Positions 1 to 11,066 of a DNA stretch of 30,083 bases are shown piece after piece; within the stretch, counting starts at the first letter, position 1; each line of letters opens with the position of its first letter. The notes below the pieces were generated by a model, which worked only from the letters and a program-made list of their open reading frames with translations, was not told the DNA's origin and did no database searches. This stretch comes from Phlegmacium glaucopus (lineage: Eukaryota > Basidiomycota > Agaricomycetes > Agaricales > Cortinariaceae), in the NCBI GenBank assembly GCA_015039465.1, contig MU130601.1:55430-85512 (forward strand), given 5' to 3'. Both the position numbers and the translations under genes were made by a program.

Positions 1-1297
1 TGTTCTATTGCTTACTTTGAAGCAGCTATTTGTCCTGTCATACATTGGGGTTGCTTCTGCCGTTGGGCAGGTCATTGATATTCCGATCATCATCCAATCT
101 TTGGCTGCTACCATGGCCCAGGTTGCCGAAGCAGACCTGCTGATGGCCTTTCATCCCAATTTATTAGCCATATTGGATGTTGGCACAGATTGTGATAAAC
201 CCGGTAGCTTAGTTCAGTTGTATGCTTCGGCATGGTGGGATTGCCAAGACCAGCCGGCACACAACATGCTCTTGAATGCCGATAACTTGGATATGTGTCA
301 AAAAAGTCATCGGCTGCAACAATCAGATAGCTCAGAGCGTCCAACTGTTTGGCACAGGGATGACCCGAGCGCCGATGTATCCATGGCCAATGTCCCGAAT
401 GCCGACATGTCTAGCCCCTACGGCCCAATGCCGATCCCAGATGCTGGCTGTGTCGGGTGCTGATCCTGGCAGGCATTGACGGGTGACCTCTTGGCCGAGC
501 TACATGGGATTCAACATTTCGCGAATGCCATGGAAGTGTCCATGTCGACCAAGTCTGATGTTTCCATGTGACGGGCCACTGGATTCCATCACCTTCACGA
601 GCATTCTCTGTTAAAAGAACTGGGATCGGCGCCCACACCAGACAGCTCAACTTCGTCTTCCACTCCCCACAGCTGTCCACGAGATAAACACCCTTGGACC
701 ATGCTCCAGAAATCAAAACTAGTGGCCAGTGATGCAACAATTGAACTCCGCAGGCTGAGGTCCCTGCCAGCCGGGTCCTACAAGTGGACATGGGGTACCG
801 ATCTCACAGAGGCCAATGTGCGAAACCTCAACTCTGAGGCCATCCAGCAGCAAGCCATCCATTCAGGGTATATTATATCCCTGCCTCATGGACGCCAACT
901 TGGCTATGACACTCCAACCGCATCGGCCCATGCGTCGGCCCCAACCAGCAGCACCACCTTCACATCACTGGCTTCCGACATCGTCTCTATCCCTGACTTG
1001 CAGCAGTCTTCCCAAATTCCTGTTGAATCTGTTGTGATGCTTGACGTAGCAATGGCAGCTGCCAATGCCTGGCCGGTCAGTGAGGCATCCGCAGAACCCA
1101 GTCCCCAAATTAGGGATACTGCTGAGCCCGGATTCAATGCCGAAGCCAATTCATTGGCCGCCGCAAATGCATGGCCCATCAGTGAAGAATCCGACGATTC
1201 ATGTTCTGAGTCCAACACCATGCCTGAGCCAAATATTGAGGAGGTGCCCGACGCGAGGGCCGATGCATCTGCAGCTGCAAATGCATGGCCGGTCACT

Positions 1298-1663
1298 GAA
1301 GATTCCAATGATAGCTGTGCCAACTCCAACTGTTCCGAGTCTGAGAGTGACATGGCCATAGCGGTGGCCAATTTAATCCATAATCCTGATCTCCAGTCCA
1401 CATCCAATGCTGAGGGCGATGCGTTGGCAGCTGCCGATGCCTGGCCGCTCAGTTCGGATTCCAATGAAAGTCATGCAGAGGCGGCTGAAGATTCCGATGA
1501 TAGCTGTGCCAAGTCCAACCAAAGTTCCAAGTCTGAGAGTGACATGGCCATAGCGGTGGCCAATGTAATCCATAATCCTGGTCTCCAGTCCACATCCAAT
1601 GCTGATGGCGATGCGTTGGCAGCTGCCAATGCCTGGCCGCTCAGTTCCGAATCCAATGAAAGT
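1298..1663 (+). repeat. Internal direct duplication in the AWP-repeat ORF
   Basis: Two nearly identical in-frame copies lie at 1298-1471 (174 bp) and 1487-1663 (177 bp), separated by 15 bp. Each encodes a spacer containing ESDMAIAVAN and HNPxLQSTSNA followed by one AWP motif. The copies differ by a few substitutions and 3 bp, so the frame is kept. This is the youngest duplication in the repeat region and suggests growth by unequal crossing-over or replication slippage. Confidence 0.8.
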
Positions 1664-2150
1664 AATGAAGAGGCGGAAACAATGTCCAGTCCCGATGCCG
1701 ATACTTTGGGCACTGCCGCGGCCGATATGTTCACGGAGGCTGATGCCTTGGCAGCTGCCAATGCCTGGCAAGATGAAGAATATGACGATATAGGTCCTAC
1801 ATCCCAGGTCATTGCAGAAGGAAATTCTGAGCCACTGCCCAATGCCGAGGCTGATGCATGGATAGCTGCAAATGCCTGGCCGAGCAGTGAAGAACTTACA
1901 GATAGAAGTCCCGATTCCGAACACAATGCCATGGGCCATGTTCATTGTCGGGCGACTGTGGATGCCGAAGGCTTGACAGCTACAAATGTCTGGCCACGCC
2001 GTCAAGAGTCCGATCATCACCTGGAGGATTCTGAGCATGCCAATACTGCGGTTGGAGCGCTGGAAGCTGTGAATGCTTGGCCAGGGAGTGACCAGGCCGA
2101 ACGTAGTGTGAAGAATTCTGATGACAAACACAAGCCCAATAGTGAGTCTG

Positions 2151-2735
2151 TGTTACATTCCGTCATACGTTACTCCGGTCCAGCTCCGTCGGAGCTGTTT
2201 CCGGTAGTCCGTACTCCGAACAGTGCCTTCCCTTATATCCCGAACTACTCCTTCTATGTTCAACTCTGAGACTTCTCCGTGACATTCCGGTTCCTCCGAC
2301 TATACTCCAAACCCGTTATCACTTCTTCACCACTACCACTATTCTTTGTCATCATCTTTCCCATCATCAGTCAGCACATCAGCCATGGATTATTCACCCA
2401 AGAATGCAGGACCTTTCCCGGGAGCAGAACGCAGCACTTATATTTATATTCTATATTACGGTTGCAATTCTCTTTATATTTAAAGTACTCGAACTTGTAT
2501 GTTTTCCCTTAGTTCGAATATCAACTTAGTTCCCCTCCTCTTGTTTTTCCTCTAAGTCACTGAGGTCTTCCGACTTGTTACTTTCTTCTTCCGTTCCGAA
2601 ATCAGGACACCTTAGGAGCTGGGCGGCACAGCACACACGCTGAGGCCAACGTCCTTTCCGGGTTACTGTTCCGGTTCCGTTCCGTCCGTTCCGGAGTAAC
2701 TCCGATGTGACTTCTCCTTTGCTTTAAACTTAACA
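2151..2735. mobile_element. Solo LTR of an LTR retrotransposon
   Basis: The 585-bp segment begins TGTTAC and ends TTAACA, giving the TG...CA termini and a 5-bp terminal inversion (TGTTA/TAACA) typical of LTRs. It is flanked by a perfect 5-bp direct repeat GTCTG at 2146-2150 and 2736-2740. The sequence inside is pyrimidine- and TTCCG-rich, unlike the flanking coding sequence, with a TATA-rich patch near 2438-2460. The flanking reading frame rejoins exactly when the LTR and one GTCTG are removed, an independent check on both boundaries. No internal region (gag, pol) is present, so it is a solo LTR left by LTR-LTR recombination. Orientation and superfamily cannot be decided from the LTR alone. 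Confidence 0.85.
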
Positions 2736-3723
2736 GTCTGACCCAAATCCCAGCCGCATTCCCTTCACGACAGCATCTGAAGCTGGTGATGCATGGCTCA
2801 ATGGCAATTCAAGTGCAAGCAATCCTGATGAGGATCGGGAAGTTACGGCTTTGGAAGCTGCTGATGGGTGGCCTGTAGATGATGACCAGGAGCTAACTGT
2901 CCTGGATGCTTGTCATGCAGGGAATTATAATGATTCAGGGGCCATTCATACGGAACATGAGCACCTTACCAACACCAGCTCTTTTGTCGGCGTCGGCGTC
3001 GATGCCGAGGCCAATGCCGAGATTGCCAGTTCCCGTGCCTCGGATGATCTGGGACTTTGCCATCAGTTCATATCATCCCAGGACGTTGCCAATATCTGGC
3101 CTACTGAGGATGATGATGATGAGGGTGATTCAGCTGGCACTCTCTCTGCAACGGCTCAAGCACTTACGGCCCACTTCAGTGAAATAACGATCCCTCACCG
3201 TGTGTATGGACCTGAGGATTTTAGTTATGTAGATGAGAGTTGGTTGCCAGATGAGGATGCAGAGGGCTGGGCTTCTGAGCAAACAAATTCTTCAGCGTAG
3301 TCGCATTATTAGTATGTTATCTTTGTGACACATCTAATGGATTTTCTGGTCGACATTGGGCCAATGACTGGCCGATGCCGAGCCACAATCAGCCAAATTG
3401 TCTCCACATGCCTGACATACCAACCTGTCACATATGTTAAAGAACCTATGCAATAAAGCTGTATTCATCAGGATTTATCTGATTTCATCCAGTGCTGGGG
3501 ATTATGGCGGCCTGCCGAGGGAGCAGGCCAAAATCCAGATCCCTATGATGGCTTCCAGGGCCAATGGCCAATAGTTGAATAGTGCGGCCTAGTAATATGT
3601 CAGGACAGTACTATTCTTTATCTGCATGCCAATTCCCTATATCCTGCTCCCTTTCATGCCGACCCATACCAAGGCCAGACATGTATGATCTGCTGAGGTC
3701 ACTACCTGCCCTAGCTTGCTCTT

Positions 3724-4399
3724 GAGTCACCAGCATGCCGGTGCCGATATGCAGCTCAGCCCGAGGTGGCTTGGCTGCCCGAGAGCCGATATTGTTTAAG
3801 TATGATCCAGAGACATCTGCAGGTAGCTTATGTAATAGAGGGCCGACGATTCCCTCTTGAGTCACCGGCATACAGGTGCTGATATACCGCTCAACCCGAG
3901 TTGGCTTAGCCACGCCCAAGAGCCGATATTGATCAAATATGATCCCGGGAGACATTTGTCCTCTGAGGTCCAGGTAGCGTCTGTAATAGAGGGCCGACAA
4001 TCCCCTCTTGAGTCACCGGCATGCTGGTGCCGATATGCAGCTCAGCCCGAGTTGGCTTGGCCGTGCCCGAGAGCCGATATTGTTTAAGTATGATCCCGAG
4101 ACATCTGTGATCTGCTGACATGATTAGCTACCCAGGTAGCTTTTGTAATACAGGGCCGACGAGTCCCTCTGGATTCATCGGCATGCCGGTGCTGATTTAC
4201 GGCTCAGCCCGAGTTGGCTTAGCCACACCCGACAGCCGATATTGTTTTAGTATGATCCCGGGAGATATCAGCTGCCCAGGTGGCTTGTGTCATAGAGGGC
4301 CGACAATCCCCTCTTGAGTCACTGGCATGCCAGTGCTGATATATGGCTCAGCCCGAGTTGGCTTAGCCATGCCCGAGAGCCGATATTGTTTAAGTATGG
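3724..4399. repeat. Five-unit tandem array with palindromic core
   Basis: Units begin at 3724, 3859, 4010, 4172 and 4316, spaced 135, 151, 162 and 144 bp; the last is partial. Each starts GAGTCAC or close to it, then a dyad near CACCGGCATGCCGGTG, then a conserved CAGCCCGAGTTGGCTT block and GAGCCGATATTGTTTAAGTATGATCC. Spacer length between blocks varies and several GCATGC centres are mutated. The array sits 420 bp beyond the stop of the AWP-repeat ORF. It may be a minisatellite or the terminal region of an element. I see no coding role. Confidence 0.8.
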
Positions 4400-4427
4400 G
4401 TCCTGGCAAATTCCCTACACCCATACA

Positions 4428-4543
4428 ATACGCTACAATGTAATACTGCCTATTTAGGTAATATTTGCTGGAGTCCAGGGAAGCCGAATTGTACACTACA
4501 ATGTATGCCTTCTCTACAATGTATGATACACCACAATGTAACT
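4428..4543. repeat. Cluster of ACAATGTA short repeats
   Basis: Four copies of (C)TACAATGTA or CCACAATGTA occur near 4434, 4496, 4514 and 4533. TACAATGTA is close to a dyad. The cluster directly follows the tandem array and may be part of the same repetitive element. Confidence 0.5.
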
Positions 4544-6200
4544 GAGCTATGTGTAGATGTTCCTTGAAAATTTCCTACTTTGGAACAACACAACGCTAAT
4601 GCTTACTGGGGAAAATGGTCTTCAAAGCAGCATCTGGACAATCTGCGGAGCATGGCTCCCAAACCAGGGCGGATGGAAAGCTAGTGCCGGCAACATAATG
4701 ATCGTTAAGGATAAAGAGACCAAAGAATAGAGAGGCTTTCTTATCAACTAGGATATGTGCCTGCTGTGGAGGAAGCATGGTTCTAGACGTACCGTGAGTT
4801 ACAGTTTATATGTTTAATTTTGTGCTTACTGACAGCATATTATGCAGGGCACTTGGGCATTCATTTCCGTGCAAATCCTACGGAATGTGGGTCCTACTGT
4901 AACACATACACTATGGGATGATATCAGTCTGCCTTCTGGGTCTTCATCTAGGAGGTTCTACTCTATCTGAAACATCACAAGCGCCCTCTTCTGCTCTCTA
5001 AACGGATGCAGCTTCTGGTTTCCAACAATACCTTCCTAGAGCCTGGGTTGGTTGTTGGCGATCATGAGAAGGTGTGTCAATGAACTCCTGGCCCAACTGG
5101 GCAAAGTCTTCCTTGAGCGTTATCTTCCAAAGAGCAAGCCATCTTTCAATCTGGATGATCCTGGTCAAATAGGTTCTCTGAGCGTCTCCAAATAGTTGGG
5201 ATCTTGCGGAGATTTTCCCATTTGCGGTGGATTATGTGACTTCCTATGTTTCTTTTCTTTTCTTTGCTTCAAGTTACTCTAGAGCATGGTTGAAAAATAT
5301 TATTGAGCAGGTAAGTCCAGTTTTTTGAAGGAAATATTGTTATCTAATGAATCCCTACTAGGAAAACAGTCTATTGGTATGCTCTATGACTTTTTGAAGA
5401 AAAATATTTTTATCTAACAAAAATTTTATAACAGGCAGGAACAATATAATAATGACAAAGCCCTGAATATCTAGTGTTAATATTACCTTGATTGCAAAAT
5501 GATTGTTACTAGTTAGTCTCAATAAGAAATTTGAAAATAGATGGGTTGTTCCAGGTTAGTGTGGCAGAAAATAGGCCAGTGAAATTTGCACCTGCAAATT
5601 AGCCTGGCTAATTAGCAGCTAATTTTCTGGTCTGGCCAGGATCCCAAAAATGGTGGTGCAAAATAAGGCAAATTAGCTCAGCGGGTAGGGCAAGGTAGAG
5701 AGTGGTGAATAGTAGGTAGTAAAATACCCATATTTAGTAAAAAAAAAAACCTCTGGAAGCTCTGAGGCACATCCAGCATCAAGGTGATGGATAGTGATAT
5801 GATGGAGAGTAAGGTTGGTTGCAATTGTATCTCGCAAAGGTCATGAAGGTGTTGTCTTTGTTTCTTGTTTGTGGTGTTTACTGATGCCGTTTTTTTCCAT
5901 AGCTGCCTTTCCCTCTGATAGTTCCTTTCTTCCCACTTCACTTTTCAACCTGGATCTCTCAACTTTGAATTGGAACTATTTGCTTCTTGCTTGCTTGGAT
6001 GCTCTGGACCCATCAATTTCTCTATGCCTGTGCTTTGACTGCTTCATGGTATACCATTTTGTGCCATTAGATTTGTATACAAAATCCATATGCTTTCATG
6101 AGCTTTTTTACATCAAACATACTCAGAAATCCAACCACGTCAGCAGCTCATGATGACTTTGGGAACAGGTGCCGAGACATTTCCACCTGTGATTGGACTG
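4544..6200. other. No gene recognised; short hairpin-rich patch at 5565-5640
   Basis: I find no convincing gene here. On the minus strand about 5020-5260 there is an open stretch containing WLALWKITLKEDFAQLGQEF, which could be an old coding fragment but matches nothing I recognise. At 5565-5640 there are nested inverted repeats: CAGAAAAT/ATTTTCTG, AATTTGCA/TGCAAATT with a 2-nt loop, and CCTGGC/GCCAGG. These are compatible with a small non-autonomous DNA element, but no target duplication is evident. The rest is AT-rich with poly-T and poly-A tracts. Confidence 0.4.
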
Positions 6201-6728
6201 CACTCAAGAGAGTCACGCGTCACTGTCCAGCCCCACAAAACGCCCTCGGAACTGCATCAAATTCAGCAACCTTCTTTCTGCTCCCCATGGATGCCCTGCC
6301 AATTCCACGACCTGTCGTGGTGTTCATATGAAAGTTGTTTTATTGATGGGTTCCACGGGTAGCCTTGGCTGTGTGCTACTTGCGGCAGATTCAACTATCG
6401 GCAAATCTTGTCTTAATGGACCTTGTGTTGGCGCACAGCTATCAAGTTAAGGCAATACAGAAGAGGGGCGTCATGAAGGAGCAGGAGTGACGGAAAGTTG
6501 TCTACATCGGAACAAATACCACGGTCAAGCAAATTTTGATCTAGATGCTGGGCAGTATGAGGACGTGAGTATCTTGCAAAACATGTACTAAATCAGCAAT
6601 TATATATTGACAAATTCAGTGGTCGCATAGCTACTCTCTATCACGCACATCATCCACACCACCTGGCCAGTTGACTTCACATAGTCTGCAATGTTATTCA
6701 ACTCTGCCTGCGCAGCGCCGTTCAAGAT
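6201..6728 (+). repeat. Long direct repeat, copy A
   Basis: This segment is nearly identical to 16659-17181, same orientation, 10.46 kb apart. By eye there are about twenty substitutions and a few small indels over 525 bp. The intron-like stretch inside is conserved as well as the former coding sequence, and both copies have the same TAG after the PVDF block. The duplication therefore copied an already decayed gene fragment. Homology starts at CACTCAAG and stops after TTCAAGAT. Confidence 0.85.
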
Positions 6729-7240
6729 CCCAATACCGCCAATGCCAATGCAACCGAACCAAAGAAATTGCTATTTACCTCTTCTATTGCGGTCGTTGGT
6801 AGATATCCCATCGCAAATCCTTCAAGACCAGTCGATGTACTGGAAGTTGCCCTCGACCTTTGTAGTACAGACAATTTTGGGTATCCTGAGAGTAAATGGG
6901 TGTGCGAGGAGATTTTATTGAAGGTCAACGAGTTCAATAAGAAGAGGTTTGTTGCCATAATCAGTCTCAGACAGTTGTGTACGGAAATATATATAAAAAA
7001 GATATTAAGAAATGCTGTAATGCGAAAGGACAGCAAAGGCTTTTGAACTATAATACCAACGTTTCACATTGAGCTAAACTAGTGTATTAAGTACTGGTTA
7101 TTGGACAGGAACCTCCCGAATCCAAGGCATTGAGTCATCGCACCTGAAAAGCAAATTTCAGATCGAGCTGAGCAAATTGACGTACCATATCTGACATCAT
7201 CCCAGTGCTTGACTACATTATGAATTGGCCTAGCTCTATT
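6201..7240 (+). pseudogene. Decayed NRPS-like (adenylate-forming) reductase domain
   Basis: Translated pieces in changing frames follow the order of the C-terminal thioester reductase of fungal NRPS-like and aminoadipate-reductase-type enzymes. These NAD(P)H-dependent domains release a carrier-bound acyl group as aldehyde or alcohol. Visible are VVLLMGSTGSLG with the Rossmann glycine pattern (6349-6369), CLNGP (6408-6422), a block like FDLDAGQYED (6535-6564), a GT-AG intron (about 6565-6619), IIHTTWPVDFT (about 6649-6681), TSSIAVVGRYP (6777-6809), and FGYPESKWVCEE with the catalytic YxxxK (Y at 6882, K at 6894). VPYLTSSQCL follows at about 7184. An in-frame TAG comes directly after WPVDFT, and at least two frame changes are needed. 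Adenylation and carrier domains are not visible upstream, so this is a fragment and cannot encode an active enzyme. Confidence 0.7.
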
Positions 7241-9928
7241 AGGTCGAATCAAAGCCACTTTGCTCAACTTTGCATATTCTTGAGGGTGTTTATTGGACTT
7301 GACGCTGATTATATTGGCGGATATCACGTGATTCCTGGAAGTGGAACTTAAAATAAAATAAAATAATTGGCAACCCAAAACAAATGAATAAATGGAGGAG
7401 GAAATACCATGACAGCGCTGTCCTGACTTTCATTCTTAAAAAAGATGAACTTCCCCATATGCTTGATAGGACCGCGGGTTGTCTTTGTCCAGACACTGGA
7501 GCGGAGATTTGAACGTTGTTAAGAAATGTCTTGAGCCATTTGGATTTCAGGTCATCCAAGGGCAGGTTGAGGGCACAGATGTCAGTCACTTGAAGAAAGG
7601 ACAACACAGGCCAGACAAGTAAGTGAAATCCATAAGCTACAAATCACAAAAGATGAAGCAAAAAATGCACTGCAGTCATATACAAATATTGATGGTTGCC
7701 TTATGATCAACTGCAAAAGGTTTGTAGCAGCCAAGGTGCCTGTAAATTGCGGTTGGCGATGTATCAATGGGTTGAGATTACTAGAAAGAGGGTCAGTGGA
7801 CAAATCGAAAGGAGGAATATATGTCTTGTACTTATGTCAGTTGGATGGGTAAGCCACTGCTCTGGCTGAACTGGATTTGATAGGATCCTCTCGAGTCTTG
7901 TAATACTTCAATGTTGGAGTTCAGTTTGATCAATGAATTGGACATGGTAACTTTAAGCATAAATGTACCTATTCAGCTAAAGGCGAAAATGTACCATTTT
8001 GATAGTGCTACCGGCAAGAGGGAGAACCCTGCCAAGCAAGTACACAAATGCATGGCCATCATGGATTGAACATGTTAGGGTGACTACAGTTTGCAGGTGC
8101 TGTAAAAACTGTAGTATGCCATGTCTGCTATTGGCCTCACATTTACACCAATGGATTTGAGCATGGAAGATAGATGCCAAATTTCACCGAATGTATCATA
8201 GGCACTCTATTCCAGTTATCGCGGTACATGTTCGACTTTGAATCTTTTGGATCAGTAGTGCATTACTGATTGTGTGTGTGTTTCAAGTCGATGTCGAACA
8301 TAGTGTTGATGGTTAGAATAGCTAGACTGAGAGGTTGACGGGTTGACGTCCAGTGAGAAACGATTCTGCGTGGTACTGCCTGGAAATGCGCAATTCTGTT
8401 GATGTCTGAAATTACCGTGATCAACAACAAAACATATCAAAATTCCCTACTTTCCAGAACTAATCCGCGATATGCAGTTGTTAATTATCCACAGAATGGT
8501 AGATTCAACCGAGCTAGTCGTCTGCTATATACTATGATCTTTCATGCTCTTCCGAATGGTCAAAATGATGATCACACCTTTCTCATATCATGATCATCAT
8601 CGACAGCTTTGAACTCAGTGGTGGTCACACCCAGGATTTAGTTTAGATATTCGATAGCGAAAGGTTTCTTAAAGTGATGAAAGAACAGGAGGGCAAATAT
8701 CAATGTTGCGAGCGAGAGCGCATCGCATAATAAAATGACCAACCATGCACAATTGGGATTGTTGGATTCCACCAATTTCCTTCATTTCTTTGCTATAGTT
8801 GCCTTAGGAGTAGCCATATTGTTGGTAGAAGTCCCCGAGCTCAAAGAAGCACCAGTATGGTGCCAATACATCTGCGAATAGTAATACACATTCTGCATCC
8901 ATATTACCCATTAGAAATATAGAGAGCTGTAGATGAACCAGACACTTACTTACAATAAGACCAAAAGCACTTACACCATTGGAGGCCTTTGTCAAATTGT
9001 CATGGGGAAAGATGGACAAGATTTTGGTTAAGGTCATCAAGTTCGGCATGTACTTTGGCATGGACAGATGGTTCGGGTGTCTTGTATCATGAAACACAAA
9101 AGTTGTCAGATAGAGGTATACTGTCGATAGCAAGGCCCTTGCTCTGGGCTGTGGAGCAGGTAGTGTTGCGGAGTATGAAATGCGCAGCAGAACAAAACGA
9201 TGCAAGCAAATACCGGCAGAAGAACGGCAGCTTGGAATACCTTCCTTTTGTACTTGTTTGGCTTAACGGTTCAACCTATCTTCTTTCTCACCTCTCATGG
9301 ACTTGGCCCACTCATGGTGATAATTGTCGTCCTCTTTTCTTTGCGATTGCTACAAATGTGTGTTTCTAAAGTCCTGATTCGTTATCTTGTTTTTCACCTC
9401 TTGCGATCTTAAGTGATTTGTGTTGAAGGTTGTTGCCGCGATTGGTAAGTTCTGCTCTTCTCATTGATTGGTAGTAATCATTTTTCAACGCCTTTTAGTT
9501 GTGCCAAGTCCAGTCTTGACATTTTTCTGACCTTAAGTGGCTCACGTCGATGGTTCATGGCAACAAGTAAGTACTACTATTTTTGTCAATACTTTTCAAC
9601 TTAGCTTATATTGTGTGTTTTTAAAGTCCAAATTTATTATCTTGTCGAGACGTTCAGGATATGCTAGATCCCGTCTTAAAAAATTTCTCACATCTTGCGA
9701 GCTTATGCTACTTGTGTTGATGGTTTTCGTTGCAATCTCTCAGGGGGTCGCTGGTCTTGGTTTATTTTCAATTGAAACACTATGGAATTCAAGACAAGAG
9801 AGCTAACAGTATCGCCAGAAATACTTTTACTGCCATTGCTACACAAGTCAGAATCCTTGAACCTGCGACAAAATGTAATGCGTCTCCTTACAAAAGCCAA
9901 CTCCTAAAGCCCTCCTCAATCACCCAGC
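7241..9928. other. No gene recognised
   Basis: The longest open stretch is on the minus strand at 8804-9205 (133 codons). It has ordinary codons but no family resemblance I can name, and a plausible GT-AG intron runs through its middle. Other open stretches are short and mutually overlapping. The region lies between two gene fragments (reductase and fatty acid synthase) and may hold more debris too decayed to identify. Confidence 0.4.
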
Positions 9929-10420
9929 ATGAATGCATACGCCTCTGTAATTATGACCCCTTCCTCTGGAACCCAAGCATTCCATACGTACACACCCAAC
10001 AGTCTATCGAGGTCCAATACATCAGGAATGACCTTGACAGCTTTCAAGGCCCTCAGCACCATCTTCAATCCAGAAACAAAGATGATTGACATCACTATGT
10101 TTGAAGAGTGTCGAGATGTTGTCATCCTGCTTCCACTCCAGTTCCAGTACTGCCCTTCACAAGGCTTCACGCCCATTCATGAAATCGCCACCGGTCATAA
10201 CAAGCGCATCAAACAATTTGACTAGAAGTTGTGGTATGGGGATGATGAAGTCCTTCCCAACATTGACATTCACGCGAGAATTGTGGGCCCAGAGGCTGTT
10301 GTTAAATCAAGTGATGTGGAACAGTTCTGTGCCATGGTGGGAAACCAAGGAGAATCATTCAAGACCCTGAAGCAAGCTCGCCAATAGATTTTGCTATCAT
10401 TACTTGTTGGAAGGTATTGT
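9929..10420 (+). pseudogene. Fragment of a fungal type I fatty acid synthase gene
   Basis: The frame starting at 9929 reads through blocks characteristic of the fungal cytosolic FAS beta subunit: FNPETKMIDITMFEECRDVV, LLPLQFQY, GFTPIHEI, NKRIKQF and KLWYGDDEVLP, followed by VVGNQGESF-like sequence (CAMVGNQGESFKTL). A TAG at 10223-10225 interrupts the frame between NKRIKQFD and KLWYGDDEVLP, which are normally joined. A shift near 10378 is needed to continue into PIDFAIITCWK. Only about 160 residues of a roughly 2000-residue protein remain, and I see no FAS-like sequence on either side, so it is a relocated or relic fragment. Assignment to the beta rather than the alpha subunit is from memory of the family. 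Confidence 0.65.
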
Positions 10421-11066
10421 CCTTATCTACGAAGGGCCTCAGTGGATAAAAATAATTCTGAAATGGGATGGATGAGCGGCCGTAGAGAAATATGAGAGGA
10501 TGAACACTGAAAGACGAGAGTTATCCTAATTTTTGAGTTCCATATGTATTTTGTCTGTTCATCAATCATTCTCAGTCTGTTTCTTAATCGTCATTTTTAA
10601 CTCTAGTTTACCAGGAATTTCTCCCAACTTGCTGCTCCGCTTTTGCCCAGATGTTTCAACTTGGGTTTGAAAATATAAGAAAATTGCTTATAAGAATTTG
10701 CACAATGCTCGCTTCTTAACATGGGTTTTGGAAATCACATGACTATATCCTGGATCTACTCCTATCTATACAAGAACTTATGTTCTACGTTTCAAGTTCA
10801 ATCCTGTTCTTGTTTCTTAAGAATTTTATCTATAAGTGAAGAAGGCACTACCACGAATGGATGGAGAGGACTGAAAACTTATGAAGTTGATGATTGTGTA
10901 ATCAATCTACAACAATGGCGACATGGAGGTTATATACAATCATGCGTGGGGTCGTCAGGTTGGATAGGGAAATTAGTATTCAGTCTGATGCCAAAAGTAT
11001 CATTGAAGAAGTTAGTCTCCTTAATAATGACTGCCAGAGTGATGCTAGAGATAAATAAAAGGCACG
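10421..11066. other. Intergenic, no gene recognised
   Basis: An open stretch at 10721-11107 (+) overlaps the 3' end of the convergent large gene and looks like chance. On the minus strand 11051-11060 reads TTTTATTTAT just beyond the stop of that gene. No clear terminator or polyadenylation signal can be fixed. Confidence 0.35.

Larger units (their letters stand above)
2..3300 (+). pseudogene. AWP-repeat acidic protein ORF, interrupted by two stops and a solo LTR
   Basis: One frame is open from the left edge to a TAG at 3298-3300, apart from TGA at 464-466, TGA at 569-571 and an LTR at 2151-2735. Without the LTR and one target duplication the frame is 903 codons and continues in phase across the junction. 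The same residue style lies on both sides of the TGAs (for example DVSMANV before, SDVSM between), which argues for one former gene. From about 1050 the protein has some eleven copies of a motif close to LAAANAWPVSEES, each followed by an acidic, Ser-rich spacer. Later copies are more divergent (EAADGWPVDDD, DVANIWPTEDDDD). There is no recognised catalytic domain; the start lies outside the window. A Met at 701 could open a shorter product. An AATAAA-like signal lies near 3451. Function unknown: it could be a host low-complexity protein or an ORF of an unrecognised element. The reading frame is well supported, the function is not. Confidence 0.6.

Noticed and set aside
904..2131. Long minus-strand open frames opposite the AWP-repeat ORF
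   Set aside because: They mirror the repeat structure of the plus-strand frame; the plus frame continues across the LTR junction and has biased acidic composition, so the minus frames are shadows.
3724..4399. CRISPR array
   Set aside because: Units are 135-162 bp with several conserved blocks, not short repeats with unique spacers, and the DNA is eukaryotic.
3611..4496. Minus-strand peptide repeats (for example AKPTRAE, TQEGIVGPLL) across the tandem array
   Set aside because: They arise from translating a DNA tandem repeat; units differ in length by non-multiples of three and frames break repeatedly.
5670..5690. tRNA gene (TTAGCTCAGCGGGTAG resembles a D-arm / A box)
   Set aside because: No B box (GGTTCGA-like) follows and no acceptor or anticodon stems can be formed.
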